A stretch of DNA of 64,000 nucleotides from Planctomycetota bacterium (GTDB taxonomy: Bacteria > Planctomycetota > UBA8742 > UBA2392): NCBI GenBank assembly GCA_020425605.1, contig JAGQRH010000003.1, positions 139,011 through 203,010 of the forward strand, in the 5' to 3' direction. Under the pieces are notes generated by a model, which worked only from the letters and a program-made list of their open reading frames with translations, did not search any database and was not told where the DNA came from. Positions within the stretch are counted from its first letter, which is position 1, and each line of letters opens with the position of its first letter. Shown here piece after piece: positions 18,799 to 28,170 of the stretch. The position numbers and the translations under genes are program-made.

Positions 18799-21114
18799 TT
18801 ACCAGTCAAGTGGCTTGCCTACCAGCGCGTCGATCACGACCACGCGCGTGCTTGGCCGAGTGCTGGATTTGAGGTGCAGATTCCAGACGGGCAGAAACAC
18901 CGGCTGGATCCTCTTCGGCGTTGCACGGAAGCGGCGCTTGAAACTTTCCTTGATGACTTCATCCGACTTGCGCTTCTTGATTTCCGGCTCGTGAAGCCGC
19001 ACTTCGCCCGGTCGCATTTCCTCAAACGTGACCGCGCCATCAAAGTCGACAATGCGGCTTGCGTATTCTTCGGGGCGTTCCTCGAGCCGGATTCCGCCCT
19101 CAGGGTCAAAGATAACGATCTTCAGGTTCTCCGGGTGCAGGTACACGCTGTCCAGCATTTCGTCGTGCCGACGGCCGCCGAAGATGCGTTTCAGGAACAT
19201 GCGCGTGACTTTCTCGGTGAACCCGAGCTGGATCACGAGCCGGTGGTCAAGCTCCGCATGATCCAGCTCTTCGTCGTCGCCGATCAGCCCAAACAAGCTG
19301 CTGGTGCGGCGGACTTCGCGTGCCGCACGCTCCGCGTCGTTGCTTGTGACGCGCGAGACAATGACGCTGACTCTTCGATCGAGGCCCAGGTCAGGGCGTA
19401 GGCCGGTGCTGAGGGAATAGTAGCGGTTCTCGCGGCCCTGCTTGAATCGCTTGGCGCGCTTGGCTGCATACAGCCGGGCCAGACGGCCACGGGCCGCCGA
19501 TTCGCCGAGGCCCGCCCTGGCAGCGAATTCCTTGGTCGACATGGATGCCGCCTTGGCCAGCACCCGGTCGCACTCCTCGATCTCAGGGTCTGTCTGGAGC
19601 GTCGCTGTGGATGAAGGCCCGCTGCGCGGTGTATCCGGCGGCAGCTCTTCCTCGAGCTCTTCGTCTTCCTCTTCGGGAAGGGGCTCATCGTCGTCATCCG
19701 CGGGCTCAGGAACTTCGGTTTCCTCAAGTTCCCTGACGACCAGGTCATGCTCAAGCTCTTCGAAGCGTTCGCGGATGGTGATCGGGACTGCATCGGGGTC
19801 GGGCTCAAGCGGCTCGTAGGGCAGGTCCATCAGGTGCTCGATGCGCTCGTCGTCGAGTGTCTCGTGTTTGGTGTACAGCCAGCGGCATTGCAGGCGGTGC
19901 GTATGCTCGAAGTTGTCCGGACTGATCAGAACGAACTGGCCCGGCTTCTGTGCCGGCAACTCCTCCATGATGGCGTCCACGTTGACCGGGTCGAGCGCCT
20001 TGACCGTTGGCTCTACCTTCTTCATGTCCTGCCGCGTCGTGAGCCGCCCGATCGCCCAGGTGCCGAATTGCGCCATCGCCTTGTAGTCGACGTCGGCCGG
20101 ATTCTGCGTCGCCATCAGGCAGCATACGCCGTACTTGCGGGCCTGCTTGAACAGCAGGCTCAGGGCCGGCTTGCAGGCGGGTTTGCGGACCGGCGGTATG
20201 AACGGCGCGACCTCGTCGATGTAGAACATCGCCTGCGGCTCTTTGCTCGGGTTGCGCAGCATCCAGGTGTAGAGACGCTCAACCAGCGCGGCGACGAAGA
20301 ACTCTTTGTCTTCCTGGCTGTTCAGCGTGTTCAGGTAGATCACGCTGAGCCGCGTCTTGCCATCTTCTGCAGCAGAGCGATCACCGAGCCCCAGCAGCAG
20401 CTCGATATCCAGGGCAAGGCCCTCATGAAAGAGCAGTCTCCGCGCGCCGACGTCCAGACGCGCCAGCTTCTGGCAGGCATGTTCAATCTTCTTGACGTCG
20501 AGGTACCGGCCGAATTCTTCCTTCGTTGCATCGTCAAGGTTCAGCAGCCAGCCCGTGAATTGGTCGAGGTTGCGTGGAAATGCGTTGGTCTTCTGCAGAC
20601 GCGTCAGCGCGCGATCAAATACGGCCACGAGCCCTGCCCCGTCGTCACTGTCCAGGTCGTAGCCAAGCAGGCTCACGACCATCGTGGCGATACTGGTAAT
20701 GGCATACACCCGGTCGCGCGGCTTCAGCGCGTCGACGTCGATGGCCATCGGGTCAGCGCTCAGCGCGATGCCTTTGCGGCTTGCGGGCGTGAAGATTACC
20801 GGGTCGACCGTGGCTGCAAACTGCGCGGCCATTTCCGGGTCAATGCCCTTCTCACGCAGGAACTCGGGGTTGTCGGCGTTCATGGCAAGGCTGCAGAGGT
20901 CGCCTTGCGGATCAATACAGATGGCAGGCAGCCCGTTGCGGACCATTTCCTCGGTAAGAACCTTACACAGCACGGTCTTGCCTGAGCCGCTGCTGCCTAG
21001 CGCCATCATGTGACGCAGCAGGGTATCCGGTTTCAGATGAAGCGATGGCGCAGGCTCACCTTCCGCCGGGGGCGTTTCGGGGTGCCGGTCGAAACCGATA
21101 AAGAAGTCGGACAT
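18799..21114 (-). CDS. HerA/VirB4-type (DUF87) ATPase with winged-helix region
   Basis: Hexameric-translocase-like ATPase of 771 aa. The Walker A is LGSSGSGKTVL, about 45 residues from the start, and the Walker B is AMFYIDEVAPF. ATQNPADVDY and TTRQDMKKV resemble the sensor/arginine regions of HerA-like proteins. An acidic linker (Glu/Asp-rich, about residues 465-505) leads to a helix-turn-helix-like segment (MSTKEFAARAGLGESAARG). I chose ATG 21114 because GGAAG lies just upstream; ATG 21126 would add four residues. No NurA nuclease is adjacent, so a role in end resection is not supported; DNA or protein translocation is possible. Confidence 0.75.
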   Translation of the reverse strand: MSDFFIGFDRHPETPPAEGEPAPSLHLKPDTLLRHMMALGSSGSGKTVLCKVLTEEMVRNGLPAICIDPQGDLCSLAMNADNPEFLREKGIDPEMAAQFAATVDPVIFTPASRKGIALSADPMAIDVDALKPRDRVYAITSIATMVVSLLGYDLDSDDGAGLVAVFDRALTRLQKTNAFPRNLDQFTGWLLNLDDATKEEFGRYLDVKKIEHACQKLARLDVGARRLLFHEGLALDIELLLGLGDRSAAEDGKTRLSVIYLNTLNSQEDKEFFVAALVERLYTWMLRNPSKEPQAMFYIDEVAPFIPPVRKPACKPALSLLFKQARKYGVCCLMATQNPADVDYKAMAQFGTWAIGRLTTRQDMKKVEPTVKALDPVNVDAIMEELPAQKPGQFVLISPDNFEHTHRLQCRWLYTKHETLDDERIEHLMDLPYEPLEPDPDAVPITIRERFEELEHDLVVRELEETEVPEPADDDDEPLPEEEDEELEEELPPDTPRSGPSSTATLQTDPEIEECDRVLAKAASMSTKEFAARAGLGESAARGRLARLYAAKRAKRFKQGRENRYYSLSTGLRPDLGLDRRVSVIVSRVTSNDAERAAREVRRTSSLFGLIGDDEELDHAELDHRLVIQLGFTEKVTRMFLKRIFGGRRHDEMLDSVYLHPENLKIVIFDPEGGIRLEERPEEYASRIVDFDGAVTFEEMRPGEVRLHEPEIKKRKSDEVIKESFKRRFRATPKRIQPVFLPVWNLHLKSSTRPSTRVVVIDALVGKPLDW

Positions 21115-21129
21115 GCTCGCTTCCATGGC

Positions 21130-21152
21130 GAAGGCGCCATTCCGGCGCCTTC
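21130..21152 (-). terminator. Hairpin after the oxidase operon
   Basis: Perfect 9-bp stem GAAGGCGCC / GGCGCCTTC with a 5-nt loop. It lies between the ctaF stop and the HerA-type start (both minus strand). There is no clear U tract. Confidence 0.5.
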
Positions 21153-21179
21153 AGCAGGTTTCGCAGATTCAGACGATGC

Positions 21180-21629
21180 CTACTCGCCGCTTTCGTGCCC
21201 TTCGCCGCCGTCATGCTCGTGGATCTTCGGGGCGGTGATTTCGTGCGTTTCGCGGTACTCCTTGATGTTGTGCTGGTACAGCGTCGAGTCGAACAGAATG
21301 TACCCGACCATCCACGCCACGAATGCAACCGATGAAATGAAGATCCAGAAGTTGAAGCGTTTGTCGTAGCGCAGGTGCATGAACCACAGGGCGACGATAC
21401 TGGCCTTCACGCATGCAATGCCAAGCGCGCCCACCACGTTCAAACGCCCTAGATCGAGCTGGGCGACCGCCACCGTCAGCACGGTCAGAAAGATAAGCGC
21501 AGACAGAACCTTCACCAGCGACTTCCAGCTGCTGACGTGGCCGATCGTGCCGGGCAGCCCCTCGTGCTCTTCGTGAACGACGTGGCCCTGCACCACTGAC
21601 GGCTCTTCGGTTGCGTACGGTAAGCTCAT
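21180..21629 (-). CDS. ctaF: Cytochrome c oxidase subunit IV, prokaryotic type
   Basis: Small inner-membrane oxidase subunit (149 aa) with three TM helices (about residues 40-57, 67-88 and 93-113). It has the family's VKASIVALWFMHLRYD segment. Extra His/Glu-rich soluble tails lie at both ends. It is the last gene of the sco–ctaC–ctaD–ctaE–ctaF operon and starts 11 bases after ctaE. This subunit assists assembly and stability of the catalytic core and binds no redox cofactor. Confidence 0.88.
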   Translation of the reverse strand: MSLPYATEEPSVVQGHVVHEEHEGLPGTIGHVSSWKSLVKVLSALIFLTVLTVAVAQLDLGRLNVVGALGIACVKASIVALWFMHLRYDKRFNFWIFISSVAFVAWMVGYILFDSTLYQHNIKEYRETHEITAPKIHEHDGGEGHESGE

Positions 21630-21640
21630 GCGCTATGCCC

Positions 21641-22375
21641 CTACCCGATCAAGTACAACAGCGGGAACAGGAAGATCCAGATGATGTCCACGATGTGCCA
21701 GTACAGTGCGATATTGTCGACTGCGCCGTAGTACTTCCGGTTGAATGACCCGCGCAACGCCCTGATGAACAGCCAGACGTAAAGCGCCATGCCCACCAGC
21801 ACGTGAATGCCGTGCAGGCCGGTCATGCAGAAATAGATCGCAAAGAAGCTGCCCGTACCCATCTGCTGAAGCTGCTCAGGCGTCAGGTCAGGGTACTTCT
21901 CGCGCAGGTGTTCCGGGAACTCATTGAGCGGCACGCCGAAGTTGGAGCCCCAGACTGCGCCGATATGAATCTTGTGAGTGTATTCAATGTACTTGATGCA
22001 CATGAATGCGCCGGCGCACAGAAAGGTCAGCGCCAGTGTGATCAACAAGCCTTTGCGTTGCTCCAGCTGCGCGCAACGGACCGACCACGCGGCCGTGAGT
22101 GAGCTGGTCAACAGCACGATCGTGTTGGCCGCACCGAGCTTCCAGTCGAGGAAGTAGTGCGCGTAGTGGAACATTTCCTGGTGGTTGCCGCGGTACACGG
22201 CATAGGCCGTGAACAGACCGGTGAAGAACAACAATTCCTGGCCCAGGAACAGCCACATGGCGAGCTTGCCCGTGGTGAACTGCTGGTGCAGGGTGTCGAA
22301 GTGCATCGCCAGCTGCTTCGGACGCTGCGGAAGCGCTTCCTGCGATGTCTCTTGTTCTGCGACGCTTGTACTCAT
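21641..22375 (-). CDS. ctaE: Cytochrome c oxidase subunit III
   Basis: Inner-membrane core subunit of the aa3/caa3 oxidase, 244 aa, with about five TM helices. Family segments include WLFLGQELLFFTGLF, YFCMTGLHGIHVLVGM and the C-terminal YWHIVDIIWIFLFPLLYL. The conserved Glu in the first of these is present. It starts 9 bases after ctaD, so it is co-transcribed. It has the usual length for subunits lacking the first two helices. Confidence 0.95.
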   Translation of the reverse strand: MSTSVAEQETSQEALPQRPKQLAMHFDTLHQQFTTGKLAMWLFLGQELLFFTGLFTAYAVYRGNHQEMFHYAHYFLDWKLGAANTIVLLTSSLTAAWSVRCAQLEQRKGLLITLALTFLCAGAFMCIKYIEYTHKIHIGAVWGSNFGVPLNEFPEHLREKYPDLTPEQLQQMGTGSFFAIYFCMTGLHGIHVLVGMALYVWLFIRALRGSFNRKYYGAVDNIALYWHIVDIIWIFLFPLLYLIG

Positions 22376-22384
22376 GGCTTCCCG

Positions 22385-24109
22385 TTAGTGGGCCTTGACC
22401 AGACTCTTGCCCGTCTCAATGACTTCGCGCTTCAGCACGTAGCCGGCTTCCTCAGAGACGTACTCCCAGTTCTCGAAGTCATACGCGCCCATGGTGATCG
22501 GCTTCTCGAGGAAGTTGTGGAAGTCGGGCGGTGACGTCGCCTGCCACTCAAGGCTGGCCGCGCCCCACGGGTTCGGCGGCGCCTTGCGGCCCTTGATCAG
22601 CGAGTGCAGCAGATAACCCACCTGCAGCAGTACCGCCGCGCCGAGAATGTAGGCGCCAATCGTGCTGACCTGGTGGAACGTGGTGAACTCATCAAGATAG
22701 TTGGCATAGCGGCGCGGCATGCCGCGCGTGCCGGCCACGAACTGCGGCATGAACGTCACGTTGAAGCCGATGAACACCATCACGGCCGCGATCCGACCGA
22801 GTGTCTCGTTGTACATGCGGCCGGTCATTTTCGGCCACCAGTAGTGCACGCCGCCCAGGAAGCCGGTCAGCACGCTGCCCACCATGACCATGTGGAAGTG
22901 CGCGATCACGAAGTATGTGTCGTGCAGGTGGACATTGTTGGCGATCGAGGCCAGGAACAGACCGGTCAATCCGCCAATGCCGAACAGATACATGAACGCC
23001 AGCGCGTAGATCATCGGCGCTTTGAAGTCGATCGCGCCTTTATACAGCGTCGCCACCCAGTTGAAGACCTTGATCGCGCTCGGGATCGCCACGAAGTAGG
23101 TCAGCAGGCTGAAGATGATGCCCGCGGCCGGCGACTGGCCCGACACGAACATGTGGTGGCCCCAGACGATGAAGCCGATGGCGGCAATCGCAATCGACGA
23201 CCAGGCAATCGCCTTGTAGCCGAACACATGCTTGCGGCTGAAAGTGGCGATCAACTCCGACTGCACGCCCATCGCCGGCAGCACCATGATGTACACGGCC
23301 GGGTGGCTGTAGAACCAGAAGAAGTGCTGGTACAGCACCGGGTCACCGCCGTAGCGCGGATCGAAAATGCCGATATTGAACAAGTGCTCGATCAGGCTCA
23401 GACCAAGCGTCAGGCCGACAACCGGAGTCGCAAGCACCTGGATCAGCGACGTTGCGTACAGCGCCCACAGAAACAGCGGCATGTCGTACATGCCCATGTC
23501 CTTGGGGCGTAGCTTGTGCATGGTGGCGATGAAGTTGAGGCCGGTAAGGATGCTCGAGAAACCGAGAATGAAAACGGCCGTATATGCAAATATCAGATTC
23601 AGCCAGACAGCCTTGTGCTCGCTGCCGCCGCCTACGCTGTATGGCGGATAGAGCGTCCAGCCCGTATCGAGCCCGCCGAGTACCAGGATCCCGACGAAAA
23701 GGATCAGGCCCATCACGTAGAGGTACCAGCTGAACAGGTTGACGCGAGGCAGTGCGAGGTCCTTGGCACCGAGCTGCATGGGCAGGATGAAGTTGCCGAG
23801 GCTGGCCGGGATGCCCGGAATGATGAACAGGAACACCATCACGGCGCCGTGCAGCGTGAAGGCCTTGTTGTACCAGGCGTTGGACAGGATCACGTCGTCA
23901 TGCGGGGCGAGCAGCTCGGTCCGGAGCACGATTGCCCAGAAGCCGCCCAGCAGCAGCGCGAAGCTGACAGCGCACAGGTACATCATGGCGATGCGCTTGT
24001 GATCCAGCGTCACCAGCCAGTTTTTGAAGCCCTTGGTCGCGTTCAGGTAATGCACGGTTGGGTGCACTACTTGCGCGGATGCAGGTTTTTCGACAATGCC
24101 ACCGGCCAT
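22385..24109 (-). CDS. ctaD: Cytochrome c oxidase subunit I, A2 type
   Basis: Catalytic subunit (574 aa, about 12 TM helices) that reduces O2 to water and pumps protons. The heme a ligands are His 87 (FTLHG) and His 406. The heme a3 ligand is His 404 in [13 protein letters not shown]. CuB is held by His 269, 318 and 319, with the cross-linked Tyr 273. Helix VI reads YSHPAVYIM rather than GHPEVYI: the D-channel Glu is absent and a Tyr-Ser pair takes its place. This defines the A2 subfamily, known from Thermus and Rhodothermus caa3 enzymes. The K-channel Lys lies in AIKVFNW. It sits between ctaC and ctaE. Confidence 0.96.
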   Translation of the reverse strand: MAGGIVEKPASAQVVHPTVHYLNATKGFKNWLVTLDHKRIAMMYLCAVSFALLLGGFWAIVLRTELLAPHDDVILSNAWYNKAFTLHGAVMVFLFIIPGIPASLGNFILPMQLGAKDLALPRVNLFSWYLYVMGLILFVGILVLGGLDTGWTLYPPYSVGGGSEHKAVWLNLIFAYTAVFILGFSSILTGLNFIATMHKLRPKDMGMYDMPLFLWALYATSLIQVLATPVVGLTLGLSLIEHLFNIGIFDPRYGGDPVLYQHFFWFYSHPAVYIMVLPAMGVQSELIATFSRKHVFGYKAIAWSSIAIAAIGFIVWGHHMFVSGQSPAAGIIFSLLTYFVAIPSAIKVFNWVATLYKGAIDFKAPMIYALAFMYLFGIGGLTGLFLASIANNVHLHDTYFVIAHFHMVMVGSVLTGFLGGVHYWWPKMTGRMYNETLGRIAAVMVFIGFNVTFMPQFVAGTRGMPRRYANYLDEFTTFHQVSTIGAYILGAAVLLQVGYLLHSLIKGRKAPPNPWGAASLEWQATSPPDFHNFLEKPITMGAYDFENWEYVSEEAGYVLKREVIETGKSLVKAH

Positions 24110-24124
24110 TGGTGCGTCCTTGCC

Positions 24125-25165
24125 TTAGTCTTTCAGTGTCTTCATGTAAGCGACGATGCCTTCAATAGCGACATCTGTCTGATCGCCCCAGGTGAAAGGC
24201 GTCATGGCGTTCGGGAACCCTTTCACGATCTTCGCCCCCGGCTGAAGCACCGACTCACGAACGTAGTTCTCATCAATCGTAAGCTTCGTGCCGTCGGCCA
24301 TTTCCTCTTCCCTGCCCCACATGCCTTTCCAGCTGGGCCCAGTGGAGGGATCGCCATTCACGGTGTGGCATGACTTGCAGTTCTGGTCATAGATGGACTT
24401 GCCACGATCAACCGGGTCAAGCCGGCCGATGTCGGCCGCCTCGATGACCGCCGCCGCCCACTCCGCCTTGGTGTCGTGAACGAACACCCTGGCAAGCATC
24501 AATGAGTGATCATTGCCGCAATACTCGGTGCAGAATAGATCGTAGTACTCCAGCCCGTCATCCTGTGGCGCCTTGATCGCCCGGAACCAGAGCTTGTTGT
24601 AGCGGCCCGGCACGCAATCCTGCTTTACGCGGAACGCCGGGATGAACATTGAGTGGATCACATCGTTCTGCGGCGTGGTCATCACCATCTGGTAGGCTTC
24701 GTCGCGGACCAGGTGCAACTCACCCACAACCATGTAGCTCTTGCCGGCTGGTAATCCGTCGCCGCGGTAGGTGAATGTCCAGTTCCACTGTTTGGCCGTT
24801 ACTTCGACTTCGCGGACGTTGTCCGACGGTGGAGTAACAATCCGCAGGTACCAGTAGGTGCTGACGCCAAACACAACCATCAGCAAGGCCAGCGGAATGA
24901 TCGACCATGCGAGCTCAAGCCGGGTGTTGTGGGTGGATGTTGCTTCTTCCTTGTGGCCGGGACGCTTGCGGTACTTCACCATGAAATACAACGTCGCACC
25001 GCAGATCCCGATGAAGAAGACGATGCAAAGCCACAGGATAAGGTCGTACGTGAAATCCACCCCGGCCGCGACATCCGACGCCTGCGGTGGAAACCAGAAC
25101 GAGCCCCCCGCCTGCTGCGCAAGCGGAAGTCCCGCGAAGTTGCCCAAAGCCAGATCAGCCATCAT
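24125..25165 (-). CDS. ctaC: Cytochrome c oxidase subunit II with fused cytochrome c (caa3)
   Basis: Membrane-anchored subunit (346 aa) that accepts electrons. Two TM helices (about 42-63 and 86-107) precede the cupredoxin domain. The CuA ligands are visible: His 171, Cys 212, Cys 216, His 220 and Met 223 (CTEYCGNDHSLM). A C-terminal cytochrome c domain follows with CKSCH (263-267) and a likely axial Met 321. The fused heme makes this a caa3 enzyme. I start at ATG 25165, which overlaps the sco stop (TGATG); a second ATG follows at 25162. An upstream GTG-type extension inside sco is unlikely. Confidence 0.95.
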   Translation of the reverse strand: MMADLALGNFAGLPLAQQAGGSFWFPPQASDVAAGVDFTYDLILWLCIVFFIGICGATLYFMVKYRKRPGHKEEATSTHNTRLELAWSIIPLALLMVVFGVSTYWYLRIVTPPSDNVREVEVTAKQWNWTFTYRGDGLPAGKSYMVVGELHLVRDEAYQMVMTTPQNDVIHSMFIPAFRVKQDCVPGRYNKLWFRAIKAPQDDGLEYYDLFCTEYCGNDHSLMLARVFVHDTKAEWAAAVIEAADIGRLDPVDRGKSIYDQNCKSCHTVNGDPSTGPSWKGMWGREEEMADGTKLTIDENYVRESVLQPGAKIVKGFPNAMTPFTWGDQTDVAIEGIVAYMKTLKD

Positions 25166-26004
25166 CAGATCGCTTCCGCTTGTACTTGTTCTTTCCGCGG
25201 CTTCTTGAGCTCGCGGTACCACCAGTAACCAAGGAACGAGAACAGGAACACAAGTATGCCTACACCGCCGGCCCGCATCATGTTGTAGGCGCGCGCCATG
25301 TTGTCGGTATACGGCAAGGTAAAACAGTTCAGGCCGAAGCCGTTGTCGTCTTCGCTTGGCTGGCCGAACTCGCCCTCGGACGAGGCCTTCAGCTGGGCCT
25401 GCACGTCCTTGGGCTCATAGCCGATGTTGCGCAGGTAGTGCGAAATCTTGCCGTCACCGTTGACGATCATCAGCGCGGCCTTGTGGCGAAACAGCCCACG
25501 GTCGCCATCAAAGGTGTATCCGTAGCCAAGCGCATCCGCGAGCTTCTTGACGTCGTCCTCGTTGGTCGTCGTCAGGAAATGCCAGCCAGCGTCCGCTTCA
25601 GCCCGCCCAACCAGGCCGAGATAGCGCAGCTTGCTTTGCTTGGCGCGCTTGAAGTCTTCCTTGGGGTCTACGCTGATTCGCAGGGCGATGAACTCTTTGC
25701 CCGCTACCCAGTCCATTTCCTTGAAGGCCTTGGCCAGATCGGTCAGCTGGTAGTCACAGAGGTTCGGGCAATCGGCGTAGTTGATGGTGATCAACACCGG
25801 GCGCCCCGGCTTGAAATACTGCCGCAGCTGGATGTGCCGGTCATTGTCATCGGTAAAGGTCAGGTCCAGTGGAATGCTCTCACCGATCTTCTCGACGACG
25901 TCCACACCCTGCAGCTCGTAGTCGATTTGTGCCGTGGATTGAGCGCCTGCAATGGCTGCAAATGCCAAAGCTGCAAACGTCAAAGCTATATGCTTAAAAT
26001 GCAT
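25165..26004 (-). CDS. SCO1/SenC copper chaperone with C-terminal TM helix
   Basis: Thioredoxin-fold copper chaperone (279 aa) that helps load the CuA site of subunit II. It has a signal peptide (residues 1-21), the copper-binding CPNLC (C79, C83) and a distal His in LFRHKA. A C-terminal TM helix (about 245-265) ends in a basic tail, so the domain faces the periplasm. It heads the oxidase operon and its stop overlaps ctaC by one base. The leader contains a 9-bp inverted repeat (26025-26033 with 26063-26071). Confidence 0.93.
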   Translation of the reverse strand: MHFKHIALTFAALAFAAIAGAQSTAQIDYELQGVDVVEKIGESIPLDLTFTDDNDRHIQLRQYFKPGRPVLITINYADCPNLCDYQLTDLAKAFKEMDWVAGKEFIALRISVDPKEDFKRAKQSKLRYLGLVGRAEADAGWHFLTTTNEDDVKKLADALGYGYTFDGDRGLFRHKAALMIVNGDGKISHYLRNIGYEPKDVQAQLKASSEGEFGQPSEDDNGFGLNCFTLPYTDNMARAYNMMRAGGVGILVFLFSFLGYWWYRELKKPRKEQVQAEAI

Positions 26005-26301
26005 GGCTCAAACCAGACAATGGCTGCTAAAGCGGACTAGCCTACTGCCGCCGATGAGGGGTGCTTTAGCATGTTGGAAGGCGTTCTTACAGGGGGTTTT
26101 TTCGTGGCGAATAGCAACGTTAGAGACCGTGGTCTCAGCAGTAAAACTGGATCAACCTTGCCCGAAATTCGGGCCAAAATCGTAGACTGCAGCACCTTGG
26201 CCATAAACGGACACTGCCGTCCGGATATTTGGACGTATTTGCACTCCGTTGCATTCGTGCGGGGTATATTAACGGCAGGCAGTAAGTAGAAGAACGGCGC
26301 A
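26005..26301. promoter_or_regulatory. Divergent intergenic control region, sco operon / heme A synthase
   Basis: These 297 bases separate the two respiratory transcripts. TATATT at 26265-26270 is a likely -10 for the GTG-started heme synthase gene, with about 30 nt of leader. A 9-bp inverted repeat, TGCTAAAGC (26025-26033) / GCTTTAGCA (26063-26071), would form a stem in the sco 5' leader. A CCCGAA/TTCGGG palindrome lies near 26160. I see no coding sequence. Confidence 0.5.
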
Positions 26302-28167
26302 GTGAAAACGACCGAAACACATCCCGACAACTCCCAGCGGTGGGCCCATCGCTTCGCGCTTTCGTGCACGGCGCTGTTGCTGTTCATGATTGTGGTCGGG
26401 GCGATGGTTACCACGACTCGAGCCGGAGACACCAACCCGGGCTGGTCATGGCGCTTCTGGGAGTGGTTCGTCAGCTGGTGGAATGCCCAGGGCGGGCGTG
26501 CCTGGGAAGACGGCCACCGGATGATCGGAACCGTAATCGGTTTCATGGGAATCGGGCTGGCGATCACCCTTTGGAAGAGCAGCAATGGGAAGCCGCGTCG
26601 TTGGCTGGGTGTGGTTGCCCTCGGGTTGATCGGCCTGCAGGGCCTGATCGGCGGGCTTCGCGTGCTTGTCGTAAGCGACGCCGGCGTACGCGACACCGTA
26701 CTGGCATACACCGGCGGCGGCTATGACGTCGAGTTGCGGCGGGCAATCAAGGCCATGATTCACGGCGTCACCGGGCAGGTGATTTTCTCGTTCCTCGCAT
26801 GCGTTGCGGTCGTGACTTCCAGTCGCTGGGCTGTGAACTGGCAGGCTCAGAGGTCTCCCAAATCCGCCGGATCTCGACGGCTGAGTCTGCTGCTGGTGAC
26901 GCTCGGCGTCGGTCAGCTGGCACTGGGCACACTGGTTCGCCAGACCGGCACGCACGTCATGTGGCACATCACAGGTGCCTGCATTGTTACGCTTGGCGTC
27001 CTGGCAATGTTGATTCGAATCTTTCGGTATCACTCGGCCTTCCAGCCGCTGCGCCGGGTAGCCACACTGGTTGCAGTCCTGTTGGTTACTCAGGTCTTCC
27101 TGGGCATCGTGCCCTGGATTCTGACTGATGGACACCTCGTTTCGTCCGACCCCGCCAGCCTCGTCGCAATGCTCCGCACCGCGCACGTCACGGTTGGGGC
27201 ATTGCTGCTGATGTGCATCTCGGTGCAGGCTTTGTGGCTGCACCGGCTCACAATCCCGAGTGATGCCGAGCGCCCGGCCGTGACTACCGCCGGCGAGTTT
27301 GAGCGGGGAGTTCGCACGAAACTTCATGACTACACGATCCTGAGCAAGGCACGCCTTTCCGGGCTGGTGATGGTGACCGTAGCGGCAGGCTACTTCATCG
27401 GCGCACCCGGCATGCCCAATGTTGTGGTGCTGGGCGCGACCCTGGTGGGCGTATCACTGGTGGCCGCAGGCACCTCAGCGCTTAACCAGTACATCGAACG
27501 CGACCGCGATGCGCGCATGGATCGTACGCGCAATCGCCCCCTGCCCTCCGGCCGAATGCAGCCCGGCGAAGCGATGGCCTTTGGCATCCTCACCATTGTC
27601 GGCGGCACACTGATGGTGGCTTTTGGCGTCAACCTTCTGGCAGCGGGCCTGACAGCACTGACAAGCGCGATCTACCTGCTGATCTACACGCCACTGAAGA
27701 CTCGTACGACGCTCAATACACTGGTCGGGGCCATTCCCGGCGCACTTCCGCCAATGATCGGCTGGGCGGCGGTTCGCGGGCGGATTGACCTGCCTGCGTT
27801 CGTGCTGTTCGCGATCCTGTTCACCTGGCAGCTGCCTCACTTCTGGTCCATCGCCTGGCTCTATCGCGAAGATTACAAGCGCGGCGGCATGCGCATGCTC
27901 AGCGTCGAGGACCAGGATGGCGGCATGCTGGCGCGCCAGATATCGCTCTGGTGCGTGGCACTGATTGTGACCAGCCTGCTTCCGGTGCTGGTAGGCATGG
28001 CCGGCCGGACCTACGCCATCGGCGCCGTTGCCCTGGGGCTCGGTTTCCTGGCTGCCGGTGTAATCAACCAGGTCAAACGCACGCGTGAGAGCACGCGCGG
28101 GGTGTTCTTCGCGAGCCTGCTATACCTGCCATTGCTGCTGGGCGTACTGCTGTTTGATGTGTGGTAG
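26302..28167 (+). CDS. Fused heme A synthase (CtaA/COX15) and heme O synthase (CtaB)
   Basis: Multi-pass membrane protein of 621 aa joining two successive steps of heme A synthesis in one chain. The N-terminal half (about 1-325) resembles COX15/CtaA: TM helices, VVGAMVTTTRAG, EDGHRMIGT and RQTGTHVMWH with heme-ligand His residues. The C-terminal half (about 330-621) is a UbiA-type farnesyltransferase. It has NQYIERDRDARMDRTRNRPLP, holding the two Asp-rich prenyl-diphosphate sites with YLLIYTPLKTRT, and QLPHFWSIAW. In order of reaction the C-terminal half acts first (heme B to heme O), then the N-terminal half (heme O to heme A). It starts with GTG. Confidence 0.93.
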   Translation: MKTTETHPDNSQRWAHRFALSCTALLLFMIVVGAMVTTTRAGDTNPGWSWRFWEWFVSWWNAQGGRAWEDGHRMIGTVIGFMGIGLAITLWKSSNGKPRRWLGVVALGLIGLQGLIGGLRVLVVSDAGVRDTVLAYTGGGYDVELRRAIKAMIHGVTGQVIFSFLACVAVVTSSRWAVNWQAQRSPKSAGSRRLSLLLVTLGVGQLALGTLVRQTGTHVMWHITGACIVTLGVLAMLIRIFRYHSAFQPLRRVATLVAVLLVTQVFLGIVPWILTDGHLVSSDPASLVAMLRTAHVTVGALLLMCISVQALWLHRLTIPSDAERPAVTTAGEFERGVRTKLHDYTILSKARLSGLVMVTVAAGYFIGAPGMPNVVVLGATLVGVSLVAAGTSALNQYIERDRDARMDRTRNRPLPSGRMQPGEAMAFGILTIVGGTLMVAFGVNLLAAGLTALTSAIYLLIYTPLKTRTTLNTLVGAIPGALPPMIGWAAVRGRIDLPAFVLFAILFTWQLPHFWSIAWLYREDYKRGGMRMLSVEDQDGGMLARQISLWCVALIVTSLLPVLVGMAGRTYAIGAVALGLGFLAAGVINQVKRTRESTRGVFFASLLYLPLLLGVLLFDVW

Positions 28168-28170
28168 CGT

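Noticed and set aside
18799..21114. Antiphage or DNA-defence system built on the HerA-type ATPase
   Set aside because: No nuclease, SIR2, DUF4297 or other effector is adjacent; neighbours are a kinase and respiratory genes, so defence is not supported.
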